A stretch of DNA of 64,000 nt from Beta vulgaris subsp. vulgaris (taxonomy: Eukaryota; Streptophyta; Magnoliopsida; Caryophyllales; Amaranthaceae). The position numbers and the translations under genes were made by a program. The notes under the pieces are model-generated. The model worked only from the letters and a program-made list of their open reading frames with translations, had not been told where the DNA came from and made no database searches. Where the stretch lies: assembly GCF_026745355.1 (NCBI RefSeq), contig NC_079205.1, positions 35,945,660 through 36,009,659 on the forward strand, read 5' to 3'. This document shows positions 1 to 10,152 of this stretch, one piece after another (positions within the stretch are counted from its first letter, which is position 1; every line of letters begins with the position of its first letter).

Positions 1-128
1 GGTGGGGGAGGGCTGAGGAGGGCGGGCAGGGGGTGTGGGAGGGTGGGAAGGGGGCGGGGAGGGTGTGTGTGGGGGTGCGGGAGGGATGGGGATATTGGGC
101 AGGGGGTGGGGGAGGGATGGGGATGCTA
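1..128. repeat. G-rich minisatellite, copy 1
   Basis: Almost pure G/T/A on the + strand, built from variants of GGGAGGGTGGG with runs of three to six G every few bases, so G-quadruplex formation is likely. The same kind of sequence returns at 1166-1715 and 7958-8270, in each case beside parts of the decayed CACTA/C48 gene. The left edge is cut by the window. Confidence 0.8.
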
Positions 129-449
129 GCATTATTTTAACAACTCACTTAGTCGCATAATCCTCTTTTGATGTAGCACATTGATGTCGAATGATCATGC
201 GTAATCTTATTTGCATAACCTATGTCCACTCTTTTAGTTAAATTTGCATTTCTAAATTGATTATGTGATTAAATGTGCGATGTGTGTTTTGTTAATTATA
301 GGAAAAGAGACTAAGCAAGGCAAATAAAGTTCCAATTATCTCTTCTCTCTTCATTTATAGTCACCTGTGTTAAGAGGTAACTAGTTTAATTTCTTTGCAT
401 GTTTTATTTTTTGTTTGATTTGTTGATGAGCTAGATAAAGTTGTCATGT
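129..449. other. Unassigned spacer
   Basis: AT-rich sequence with no coding signal that I can support. A splice-acceptor-like TTAATTATAG lies at about 291-301, followed by a short purine-rich stretch, so it may hold a small upstream exon of the transposon gene that follows, but no protein similarity is visible. Confidence 0.4.
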
Positions 450-1165
450 AATTTTAGGCTTTTTTCGGTCTTTTCCCATCCAATTTGTACTTTTTGAGTC
501 ATTGAACCACAAATTATTTTTGAACATGATAATATGAGGTATTATATAACTAGTGTGTAGATTTTTAGGTTTGCCTTAGTTGTTGGTCGAATTTCGGGAA
601 AGTATATGTGTTTTGAGGCCTTTTTCGGCCTTTTCCCATCCAATTTGTACTTTTCGAGTAATTTAACCCCAAATTGATTTTGAACATGATATATGAGGTA
701 TTACATAAATAGTGTGTAGATTTTTAGCTTTGCATTAGTTGTTGGTCGAATTTTAGGAACGTATATGTGATTTTAGGCCTATTTCGGCCTTTTTCGCTCC
801 AATTTGTACTTTTCGAGTCATTTAACCCCAAATTATTTTTGAACATGATAATATGAGGTATAATATAACTATTATGTAGATTATTAGGTTTGCATTGATT
901 GTTAGCCGAATTTCGGGAACGTATATGTGATTTTAGGCCTATTTCGGCATTTTCGCGTCCAATTTGTACTTTTCGAGTCATTTAACCCCAAATTATTTTT
1001 GAGCATGATAATATGAGGTATTATATAAATAGTGTTTATAATTTTAGGTTTGCGTTGATTGTTGGTCGAATTTTTGAACATATATGAGGTATTATATAAC
1101 TAGTGTATTATTTGATGGTGGAATTTCGGGAACTTAAATCTGATTTTAGGGCTATTCCGGTCGTT
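450..1165 (+). repeat. ~160-bp tandem repeat, array A
   Basis: About four copies of a degenerate unit. Landmarks recur in the same order in each: TTTTAGGCCTATTTCGGCC, then CGTCCAATTTGTACTTTTCG, then GAGTCATTTAACCCCAAATT, then TGAACATGATAATATGAGG, then TTGTTGGTCGAATTTCGGG. TGAACATGAT occurs at 521, 681 and 840 (TGAGCATGAT near 1000), giving a period of about 160. The array lies upstream of the first recognised exon (ATG at 1776), so it is probably intronic or 5' flanking. Open frames here (for example 724-981, minus) are repeat artefacts. Confidence 0.85.
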
Positions 1166-1715
1166 TCTCGTCCATGGGTGGGAGAGGGGTTTAGTGGGGA
1201 GGGGTGTGTAGGGGTGGATGAGGGGTGTGGTGGGGAGGGGAGGTGGGCAGGAGTGTAGGAGGTCTGTGGGTGGCTAGGGGTGAGGGGTGGGGAGGTGTGC
1301 AGTGGGAAGGTGCACATACCACCTCTGCCCACCCTGCACACTCTGCACCCCCACACCCCTGTCCACCTCCCCACCCCTCCCACACGTGCCCGCCACACCC
1401 CTTCCACACCACCCTCTACACCCCCACACCCCTGCCCACCTCCCACCCCTCCCACACCTGCCCACCATACCCCTGCCCGCCTCCCTACCCCTCCCCCACC
1501 TACCCACCCACACCTCCTCAGCCCTGCACACCCCTCCCCAATTCCTGCACAACCCTCCCCCACCCTTGTACACCCCTCTCCAACTCCCTGCACACCCCTT
1601 CCCTACCTCTGCCCAGCTTTCCCTCACCTCTGTACACCCCTGCACACCCTTCCCCCCACCCTTGCACACCCCTCCCCTACCCTACACATCCCTCCCCCAC
1701 CCCTTGCCCCTTAGT
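1166..1715. repeat. G-rich then C-rich minisatellite with strand flip
   Basis: From 1166 to about 1310 the + strand is G-rich (GTGGGGAGGGG-like units); from about 1316 to 1715 it is C-rich (CACACCCCTCCCCCACC-like units). The two blocks are inverted versions of the same minisatellite, head to head, and could fold back on each other. Long open frames across it (for example 1225-1740) are low-complexity artefacts without start context or recognisable domain. Confidence 0.8.
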
Positions 1716-1775
1716 GCGGCTTGTAATTTTTTTTACATAAATATATTAATGTAATATTTGTACAATTTCAGAGAG

Positions 1776-2866
1776 ATGTCTGATTTGCATACAGCGAATA
1801 GCTCGAATAGTGAACACACTACCGAGTATGAGTCATATGATGAGAGAAAGGAACAAGATAAAGGTGATATCGAGGATCGGGATCTTGATGGTGAATTCAT
1901 TACTAGGCTTGAGAGCATAGCGGGTGAAAATGCTCTCATAGGAAAGGATTACGTGCAAGACAGATCTCGTGGTGAAGAGGTATGTGCATGAAGTTCAAGA
2001 ATTGGTAGGAAAAAAAGAGAAAAGGAAGGGGACCTACAAAGTCAGTAGGGAAACACACCCTAATGACTTTAAAGTACGGTCATTTGGGGAAACCTCGTGG
2101 AAAGTGGCGGCATAAGTATGGCATGCAAATTGGTCGTTGTATGCGGAAACTTTCCATTGAGCACTCATGGAAAGAGCTACCCGAGGGGTTGGAGAAGTGT
2201 CTATGGGAGGATACTATGGTAATGTTCACATAGAATAACGTTTACTTTGTTCATTATTTAGTTATATATAAGGGCAATATTAATGATATCATATAAATTA
2301 CAACAATTGCGGAAACTAATACGTAAAATGCGTTTTATTGTAGAATATTTACAATATCGACGATGATGATACAAAGAAGAGCCTATTTCTATCCGCGGTT
2401 GCCGAGAAATTCAATAGATTTCAAGGCTAAGTTAGTGTCTGGGTGGATCACTAAGCGGAGGAAAGTTGTAGGTACAAAGAAGAAGAAAATCCATGGCGTA
2501 GAAACGCCATCCGGTTCTCACGCTTCATCAGAAGCATCAGCCGAGCCTTCCAAATTACCATTTCAGATTTTAAGAATATCAAACATGCAGGGTGGGAAGC
2601 ATTTGTTTCCATTGAACATACAGACTAGAAAGTATTATCATTATTTGGGTGCGCATTCGTACTATGAGGCGATAGTGAAATGGATGTTCGCCCATTAGCC
2701 CACAACAGGGTCGACAATGGCAACGAAGACTAGCTTTACCACCACAGTTACACAGGCTCGACAACTAGATAGAGTCCTCAATTGATGGTGTTCGATGCAT
2801 GGAGTTGATGCAAAGGGAAAAAGAGTCTTGCCTGATCCCGGTACAAAACAAATAGCCAACACCATC
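1776..2866 (+). pseudogene. CACTA/En-Spm-type transposon protein, N-terminal part (decayed)
   Basis: Exon 1 starts at ATG 1776, just after an acceptor-like TTTCAG, and runs to about 2218 with at least two frame changes. Its end reads WKELPEGLEKCLWEDTM, typical of plant En/Spm-associated proteins. An intron (GTAATG at 2219 to TTGTAG ending 2343) joins to NIYNIDDDDTKKSLFL, the usual continuation, followed by an FNRF-K-KLVSGWI segment. Exon 2 carries further frame breaks and ends at a strong donor GTAAGT (2867). No DDE transposase domain is visible, so this is the accessory coding region, not the catalytic transposase. Function is inferred from family resemblance only; the copy cannot make a full protein. 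Confidence 0.6.
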
Positions 2867-3960
2867 GTAAGTAAACAAAAAATGTTCTTTTGCTTATATT
2901 CCAAGTGATGTAACCATAATTTTGTGTTGAATATGATCATATGAGGTAGAATATAAATATTTACAATAATCATGTCCACGTCTTCAAATTATATGAATTT
3001 AGTTTATATTAGATCGATGGGTGATAATTAATTGCTTTAGAAACCAAAGTAGCACATATTCGTAACAAAGGTCATTTAAGGCCTATTTTGGCCTTTTTAC
3101 TCCCAGTTATTAGATTTTGAGTCATTTAACCCCAAATTATTTTTGAAAATGATAATATAAGGTAACATTTTACTAGTGTGTAGATTTTTAGGCTTGCATT
3201 TGTTGGTCGAATTTCGGGAAGTAAACATGATTTGAGGCCTATTTTGGCCGATTTGCATCCAATTTGTACTTCTCGAGTCATTTAACTCTAAATTCTTTTT
3301 GAACATGTTAATATGAGGTATAATATAAATATTATGTAGATTTTTAGGCATGCAGTAGTTGTTGGTCGAATTTCGGGAACGTAAATGTGATTTTAGGCCT
3401 ATTTTGGTAATTTCGCATCCAATTCATAGATTTTGAGTCATTTAACCCCGATTTATTTTTTACTATGACTATCTATATAAGGTATAATATAAGTAGTGTG
3501 CAGACTTTTTACTTTTAATTTATTGTTGGTCGAATTTCAGGAACGTTAAATATGATTTTAGGCGTATTTTGGCCATTTCGCGTCCAATTCTTAGATTTTG
3601 AGTCATCTAAACCCAATTCACTTTTAAATATGACTACATAAGGTATAATATAATTAGTTGTATATTTTTACCTTATACATATTGTTGGTCGAATTTCGGA
3701 AACGTTAAATGTGATTTTAGGCCTATTTTGGCCATTTCGCGTCCAATTCTTAGATTTTGAGTCATTTAACCCCAATTTCTTTTTTGACTATGACTATATA
3801 AGGTATAATATAAGTAGTGTGTATATTTTTAACGTTAAATGTGATTTTAAGTCTATTTTGGCCATTTTGCGTCCAATTCTTAGATTTTGAGTCATTTAAC
3901 CCCAATTTTTTTTTTATTGTGGTTATCTAAGACATAATATAAATTTTTCATTCAAGAGAA
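2867..3960 (+). repeat. ~160-bp tandem repeat, array B (within an intron)
   Basis: After the donor at 2867, about six degraded copies of the 160-bp unit occupy 3060-3950. GAGTCAT(T/C)(T/A)AA landmarks lie near 3119, 3275, 3435, 3600, 3759 and 3889. The first 408 bp (3001-3408) are repeated almost without change and without indels at 5816-6223 (constant offset 2815). Position between two recognisable exons indicates an intron of the C48 gene. Confidence 0.75.
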
Positions 3961-4560
3961 TTTCTCTCTCATCCTTATGTAAATTGGCTTGGAGGAAAAA
4001 GAGGCATCCGCTGAGTTCACTTTTAAAGGACACATCGATGCATTGCACTAAACTTTAGAACGGGACCACAGTGGATGCGTGAGGGGTATGGGAGGTCTAC
4101 CTCGGTTTGAGAAAGGTATATATGACGATCAATACACTATAACCACAAAATCAAGTGTAAGTAGTGTGCATTCGACGGCTGTAGATGTGGAGTCTATCAA
4201 GGCTGCAATTCGGGAGGAGTTGAGGAGATGACACATAACTTCAACGCCATTTTCGAGCGAATGGGTTTACCAACTTTTGCATTTCATAAGGGAAATTGTG
4301 TCTCTTAGCTCAAGGGGATGGTTCTAATAGATTCATTCTGGTAGCATATGGCCATGCACATCCCTCGAGTGATCGAGTACGCTTGCATAACTAATTAGTG
4401 AACAATAACCACTATATGGTCACCATCAATGAAATCATCCCTGGTAATCAAGAGTTACCTCTTTTGCTACTGCAGCCAAAAGTTGATCTACATTTGCTGA
4501 GCCATGCGGTTGGCAGTTATATGTTCAACGGTCGAGTTCATTGGTGCGGTTTTCAGATAA
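3961..4560 (+). pseudogene. CACTA/C48 gene, middle exon remnants
   Basis: About 3988-4230 reads in one frame as EEKEASAEFTFKGHIDALH, a stop, then LERDHSGCVRGMGG. The L-E-x-x-x-x-G-x-V-R-G-x-G pattern is a familiar block of plant En/Spm-type proteins upstream of Ulp1 domains. A second piece near 4475-4560 reads [17 protein letters not shown] before a possible donor (GTACAA at 4561). In-frame stops show that it is dead. Exon borders between the two pieces are not certain. Confidence 0.5.
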
Positions 4561-4577
4561 GGTACAATGATTAACAT

Positions 4578-4581
4578 ACTG

Positions 4582-4613
<32 letters not shown>

Positions 4614-4623
4614 CATATATATG

Positions 4624-4699
<76 letters not shown>

Positions 4700-4799
4700 C
4701 ATATATATATATACATATATATGTATATATATATATACATATGTATATATATATATGTATATGTATATATATGTATATATATGTTATATTATATATATA

Positions 4800-4831
<32 letters not shown>

Positions 4832-4868
4832 GTATATGTATATATGTATATATATATATATACACATA

Positions 4869-4921
<53 letters not shown>

Positions 4922-5092
4922 ATATATACACATATATATGTATATATGTATATATATACACATATATATGTATATATATACACATATATATGTATATATA
5001 TACACATATATATGTATATATATACATATATGTGTATCTATATACATATATGTGTATATATATACATATATGTGTATATATATACATATATG

Positions 5093-5176
<84 letters not shown>
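4578..5176. repeat. (TA)n/(TATATG)n microsatellite, ~600 bp
   Basis: Pure TA dinucleotide with interspersed TATATG, ATATAC and ACACATATATATG variants, including a regular block (about 4920-5095) with a period of about 26. It lies in the intron upstream of the C48 peptidase exons. The many 60-200 residue open frames here, in four frames, encode only Y/I/M/C/H/T repeats and are artefacts. Confidence 0.97.
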
Positions 5177-5178
<2 letters not shown>

Positions 5179-5815
5179 TTTTCTTTTTCCTATGAAATAT
5201 AGTTAGTAATATCTTTACTTTTAACTAATTAATAGGTTTCAGGAAAGGTCGGTTCACATGACAGGAGGGCAAAGAAGGCGGGTTCACCTGATATGATTAA
5301 TACTATATTTCCTTGTCATTGTAGCGCTCATTGGACACTGGTTGCGATATGTTTGTCAACTAACAAAGTCTACCACTTCGATTCATTGCGTCAACAACCA
5401 CCACAGTCCTTACTACTCAAATCACAGTTAAATAGGTAGCCTAACTGAAACTAAATATATACATACTTATTAATATTACATGATCTTATAATGATTTATT
5501 GATGTAGTGTGATGAAGAAAACTATTGGACGAAGACGTGCAATAGCAAAAGCTCCTGTTTGGATATCAGTCGAGGTAAAATGAGTAATTTGCTAGTCCAT
5601 ATATATAGAAACATCATTTTTCCCTACATACTTATACACATCTAACATGAATGTCTTTGGGTGCATGTTTTGGTGAAATTTAAAGTGTCCACAACAACAT
5701 GATGGACTTGCATGTAGCTATTACGTGATGAGGTTCATATTCGATATCGTCAACCATTGCACTAACATTGATGATCTTCAAACAGTATGTAACTTATTAG
5801 TATATATATTATGTT

Positions 5816-6244
5816 AGTTTATATTAGATCGATGGGTGATAATTAATTGCTTTAGAAACCAAAGTAGCACATATTCGTAACAAAGGTCATTTAAGGCCTA
5901 TTTTGGCCTTTTTACCCCCAGTTATTAGATTTTGAGTCACTTAACCCCAAATTATTTTTGAAAATGATAATATAAGGTAACATTTTACTAGTGTGTAGAT
6001 TTTTAGGCTTGCATTTGTTGGTCGAATTTCGGGAAGTAAACATGATTTGAGGCCTATTTTGGCCGATTTGCATCCAATTTGTACTTCTCGAGTCATTTAA
6101 CTCTAAATTCTTTTTGAACATGTTAATATGAGGTATAATATAAATATTATGTAGATTTTTAGGCATGCAGTAGTTGTTGGTCGAATTTCGGGAACGTAAA
6201 TGTGATTTTAGGCCTATTTTGGTCATTTAACTCCAATTTTTTTT
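5816..6244 (+). repeat. ~160-bp tandem repeat, array C (left part) with 408-bp duplicate
   Basis: 5816-6223 is an indel-free, near-identical copy of 3001-3408. It lies in the last intron of the C48 gene. The array is interrupted at 6245 by a TIR element and resumes at 7547, where a tail like TATGACTATATAAGGTATAA of the same unit follows. Confidence 0.9.
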
Positions 6245-7546
6245 AGGATTTTTTAACTGGAATAATACAAACTTTGGCCCGTTCTCTCACAATAATACAA
6301 ACTTTTGATTATCTTTTAATAATACAAACTTTAGGCCAAAATTCCTCCAGCAAGTCGTGACCGGTTCCTAACTTGTTGGTGCAGGTAAAATGCATACGTG
6401 GCACTCCCTAGGACACGTGTTGCTTGCTTATTGGTTGATTTTTAAAATTTGAAAAACAAAAAAAAATTCTTTCTCCCTCACCCACCCGAGACCCTGCCCA
6501 GCCTTCTCTCTTTGTTCCCCAAACACCACCACAGAAGCCCCTCCCCCATCCTGAAATGGAGCCCCTGGCACCACATACATCACCCCATTTTCTCCAACCC
6601 TAACACCTGTTTCTCCCTCAACACCCATTTCGTTTTTTCCTAGTAATTTCACGCGTTTTGCAACCCTCCAAAACGCCAGGTGAGTGGAATTACTCAATTT
6701 ATGGTAGATTCGAAGCGACGAAGACGGTGGAGGTCGTCTTCAGTTTGTTGTTGAGTTCAGCAATTTCGCTCGAATTTCTTGGCGTTTGCGTTGTTCCAAC
6801 GCGAAAATCGAGCTTCTGTTGTTGTTGTAGAGGTGGTTGTTGAAATTGGTGTGGAAATGGGATGTGAGTTCACTGGTTTACAGGAGAGAGAGGGAGAAAG
6901 AAGGGTTTACACGTTTACAATAGAGGAGAGAGAGAGGCGTGTGACTTCACTAGTTTGCGGTCCTTACGGGGTGGGTTTCGGTGGCTGCAAGTTGGGTGGA
7001 AGGGATTTTGGGTGGTTATGTTGGGGTTTTGGATCTTGGCTGGTGGTGGTGAGAGGGTGGTTCAGGGTGGGTTTGCGGTGGCTGCGAGTTGGGTCAAAGT
7101 GGTTTGCTGTTTGTGGGTTGAGGTTTCTAGGAGATTTTTTGGTGGTGGGATGGTGACGGGATGCTGGTTGGGTGGTAGCACCGACTTTGGTTCGGTTCGG
7201 GGGGAAGTTCAAGGCTGGGAGGGTGGGGCAAAACAGGGGTGGTTTTAGTTGGTAAGGGAGGGGGTGGTGAGGGTAGTTTCATCTGTATGGTGGGAGTGGG
7301 GTGGGGGTGGTGGAGGTGAGGTGGAGGGAGGGGGTGGTGTTTCAGATTTTCAGTTGGTTGGCTAGAGAGGAAGAGGAAGAAATTTTGGAGTTTTTTTTAA
7401 AAAATTACCTGTTTTACAGGTTAACGGACAATTTGACCTATTTGATGAATTTTGATGTAAAGTTTGTATTATTTAAAAATAATCAAAAGTTTGTATTATT
7501 AATAGAGAATGGCCAAAAGTTTGTATTATTCCAGTTAAAAAATCCT
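6245..7546. mobile_element. 1.3-kb element with ~90-bp terminal inverted repeats (MULE-like?)
   Basis: The left end (6245-6334) begins AGGATTTTTTAACTGG and the right end (7458-7546) closes CCAGTTAAAAAATCCT. The two arms are inverted copies over about 90 bp, each with three internal copies of AATAATACAAACTTT. The element splits a 160-bp repeat unit, so the empty site can be read from the other copies. Both flanks are oligo-T (8 and 10 T), consistent with a T-only target duplication of 8-9 bp; this fits Mutator-like elements but does not prove the superfamily. The interior has no transposase: its left half is C-rich and resembles a 5' UTR with a splice donor (CCAGGTGAGT near 6678), while its right half is G-rich. 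Confidence 0.75.
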
Positions 7547-7640
7547 TTTTTTTTTTATGAATATGACTATATAAGGTATAATATAACTAATGTGTAGATT
7601 TTTTGGTTGAATTTCGGGAAGGTATATATAATTTTTACAA
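7547..7640 (+). repeat. ~160-bp tandem repeat, array C (right part)
   Basis: Resumes exactly after the TIR element with the landmarks TATAAGGTATAATATAACTA and GTTGAATTTCGGGAA. This shows that the element landed inside a repeat unit. Confidence 0.75.
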
Positions 7641-7957
7641 CTATTAGCTACGGTAAATGATTGAATTCATATAGTATGTACCGTGTTTTATTCCTTGGTT
7701 GTTTTACAAGGATTATATGAATAGAAGTTTGAAGTGCTTCACCATGGAGGAATTAAATGAAGTTCGGGATAAGTTGGCGACTTATCTTTGTGACGATTGC
7801 TTATGAATATTTTGGGAGGATTTTATGACATTATTTTCCTAATTATGTACACTTATCAATTATATGTACACTTTATACATTATTTCCATATATTTTCAAG
7901 ATATTGACAATTTGTTTTTTTAATTGCATTTCAGTTATTTTTTTTTTTTGGAAGGGA

Positions 7958-8270
7958 GGTGTTTGGCGGGGGAGGGGCCTGCCACGGTGGGTGGTTGGCT
8001 GGGCTAGCAGGTGGGCAGAGGGTGAGGGCGTGGGTGCGCAGGGGTTGTGGGAGGTGGGAAGAGGGGTGTGGGAGGTGGTATGTGGGTAGGCAGGGGGTTG
8101 TGGGAGGTGGGCAAAGGGTGTGGGAGATGGGTAGAGGGGTATGGGAGGTGAGTAGAGGGTGGGCATGTTGTCTGTGGGTGGGCAGGGGTGGGGTGGGGTG
8201 TGGGAGGTGGGCAGCTGGGTGGTATGTGGGTGGGCAGGGGTGTGGGGAGGTGGGCAGGTGGGTGTGGGTT
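7958..8270. repeat. G-rich minisatellite, copy 3
   Basis: Units like GTGGGAGGTGGGCAGG with an irregular period of about 26-28 bp, G-rich on the + strand. It separates the end of the C48 gene (7806) from the Sirevirus-like fragment that starts near 8270. Open frames on both strands (7931-8482 minus, 7959-8522 plus) are low-complexity artefacts. Confidence 0.85.
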
Positions 8271-8279
8271 GAGTTTTGT

Positions 8280-9670
8280 CCAAATTTTGCTAATATTGAT
8301 GGAATTTGTACTAATGAAGTAAGGGGGAAGAAAATAAAATTTTCTAAAGAAACTTTGGCAAAGATTTGGGAAGTTCGTGGCAAAGGATACGATGTGTACT
8401 TTATGTTTCCTTTCCCAATTTTCCCCAAGACAAGATTGTTGAATCTTTTGGGGGAACTGCTGGCCAAAATAAAATCAACCATAACCTACTCTCTCCTGTC
8501 GACAAAATACTGTTTAACTTAGTTTGGAGATCAGCCCTCATTCCTCGAACAGAAAAGAGGAATGAAGTGGGTCTCTTGGACATGTGTTATATGTTCTTTG
8601 ACCACCACATCCAAATAAACTTCTCTCCTCTTTTCATCCAACATCTTACTCATTGCATTGAAAACAATTGTGTAGTTGGCTATGGAGCTTTAATTACTTA
8701 TCTCCTTCATCACTTCAAAGTAAAAATAACCGGATGGCCTACATTGGGAATTAAGCAAGGAAATATCCTAAATGAGAAAACACTTCATGGTTTGGATCTC
8801 TCTGTGCAAGAGGGAGTACTAACTCAAGGGAGAACTGCTCCCAGTTCCTCTAGCAAGAAGAAACTGCCTAAGGCAGTTGAAGAGGAACTGGCTGATGTTA
8901 TTTTGGAGGAACAAGTTCCTACTCCCACTGAACCAAAGGAACCGTAACCTAAGAGGCGCAAACTTCCCCTGTTCCTTCCAACAAGGACTCTCCATTAGTA
9001 CTTTTTGATGTGGAGGAACAGGAACATAACTCTCCTAAGGAACCAACTCTTCCATCCTCACAAAAAATCTCTGTTCCCACACAAACCTCTCTTCCATCTC
9101 TCCCTCATCCTTCTCTGTTCCTTCTAGCTTTGAACAGTTAAAGGATGAGTTGACTGGTCCATATCCCTTCTCCACCACCTCTACTGATTTTCCACCACCA
9201 CCACCTTTTCTTCCTCCCATTTATACCACCACTTCTCCATCTGTTTCTACTCCAGGCACTGATGGTCTTTCAAAAGAAACCGCCCCAGTTCCTCCACCTA
9301 AACCACCTACTGCCTCTGGTTCTAAGGGTGAGGAACAAGTTCCTTCTGATGATTGTGGCTGGGTAAATGAAGTTTGTCTTCCTGCATAACACATGATTAA
9401 ATTTTACAATCACCTTCACTGGACTTTAGATGCCAAAACTGATAAGATGCTGGGTTTGATGAAATTTCTTAGTAATACAGTGATTGATCAACAGAAGACG
9501 ATGGCGACAATGGCCCAAGCCCTTGAGAGTTTGAAGCAGTGAATTGGTTAAAATCATGGAGAGGTGATGAAGAAATTGGAGGATGTGGTTGAAGAAGAAG
9601 TTGTTGAGGAACACCATTCCCTTTCCCTTCCTTGTTCTTGGTTCTTGTTCTTCTTCAAGGAACAAGACTG
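8280..9670 (+). pseudogene. Env-like / putative plant transposon protein ORF of a Sirevirus-like element
   Basis: The first 100 bp read TNEVRGKKIKFSKETL in one frame. A frame change near 8400 leads to an open stretch to TAA 8946 containing LLSPVDKILFNLVWRSALIP and RTEKRNEVGLLDMCYMFF, typical of the 'putative plant transposon protein' family found in plant retroelements. A Pro/Ser-rich, acidic region follows in shifted frames (about 9130-9388), then a helical stretch near 9420-9540 (KTDKMLGLMKFLSNTV). Several stops and shifts make it non-functional. The role of the intact protein is unknown; 'env-like' is a historical label. Confidence 0.6.
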
Positions 9671-10152
9671 ATTAGGTTTATTTTCTTTTTCTTTCTTTGT
9701 CTCTTTTTAAACTTAAAGGAACAAGTGCTATATATCTATGACTTTTGCTATTTTATCTTCATGTGTGATTTTTATGCATAATTTCTTACTTGGAATTGCC
9801 TTTCTTCTATGTGATTGATGTTGAGGTAGTCTACCCTTTGACTATTCTAATTTAACCATTTTCTTTGGTGCTTGCTCATGGTCTCAAGTTCTTGATCAAC
9901 ATATATATTACACGCAGAGTTTGCTCTTTTTGAAGATGACAAAGGGGGAAAAGATTAAGGAACAAACTAAAAATAAAATAGAAAATAAAAACATTTTTAA
10001 GGTAAATGAAAAATCAAAATTAAGATACTTTAATCCTGTTTTATTTTTCATTTCCTACTCTCATTTTCCGTTTTATTATTTTTGTCTTCCATCGTTATTT
10101 ATTGTTATTTCCTTAGTTTGTACCTTTGTTGTCATCATCAAAAAGGGGAAAT

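Larger units (their letters stand above)
5230..7806 (+). pseudogene. Ulp1-like C48 cysteine peptidase domain of a CACTA-type element
   Basis: Four exons can be read. To 5435: SAHWTLVAICLSTNKVYHFD, giving the catalytic His (HW) and Asp (HFD). 5517-5574: a basic stretch ending APVWISVE. 5686-5784: CPQQHDGLACSYYVMRF with the oxyanion Gln and catalytic Cys. 7711-7806: CFTMEELNEVRDKLATYL and stop TGA. Introns have GT..AG borders (5436-5516, 5575-5685, 5785-7710). Family knowledge: such domains cleave SUMO-like tags in cellular Ulp1 proteases and were captured by plant CACTA and MULE transposons. All catalytic residues survive, but the upstream exons are broken, so the gene is probably dead. The last intron has grown to 1.9 kb with 160-bp repeats and an inserted TIR element. 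Confidence 0.75.

Noticed and set aside
1108..1754. Overlapping Pro/His/Thr-rich and Gly/Val-rich frames
   Set aside because: Low-complexity translations of the G/C-rich minisatellite; several frames are open at once on both strands.
4488..5206. Many long open frames on both strands (up to 199 residues)
   Set aside because: They encode only Y/I/M/H/T/C repeats from a TA-rich microsatellite.
6779..7248. 125- and 97-residue frames inside the TIR element
   Set aside because: Gly/Val/Trp-rich, overlapping in two frames, no domain; explained by G-rich composition.
7873..8522. Pro-rich minus-strand and Gly/Val/Trp-rich plus-strand frames
   Set aside because: Same minisatellite artefact; only the last part (after about 8280) overlaps real retroelement coding sequence.
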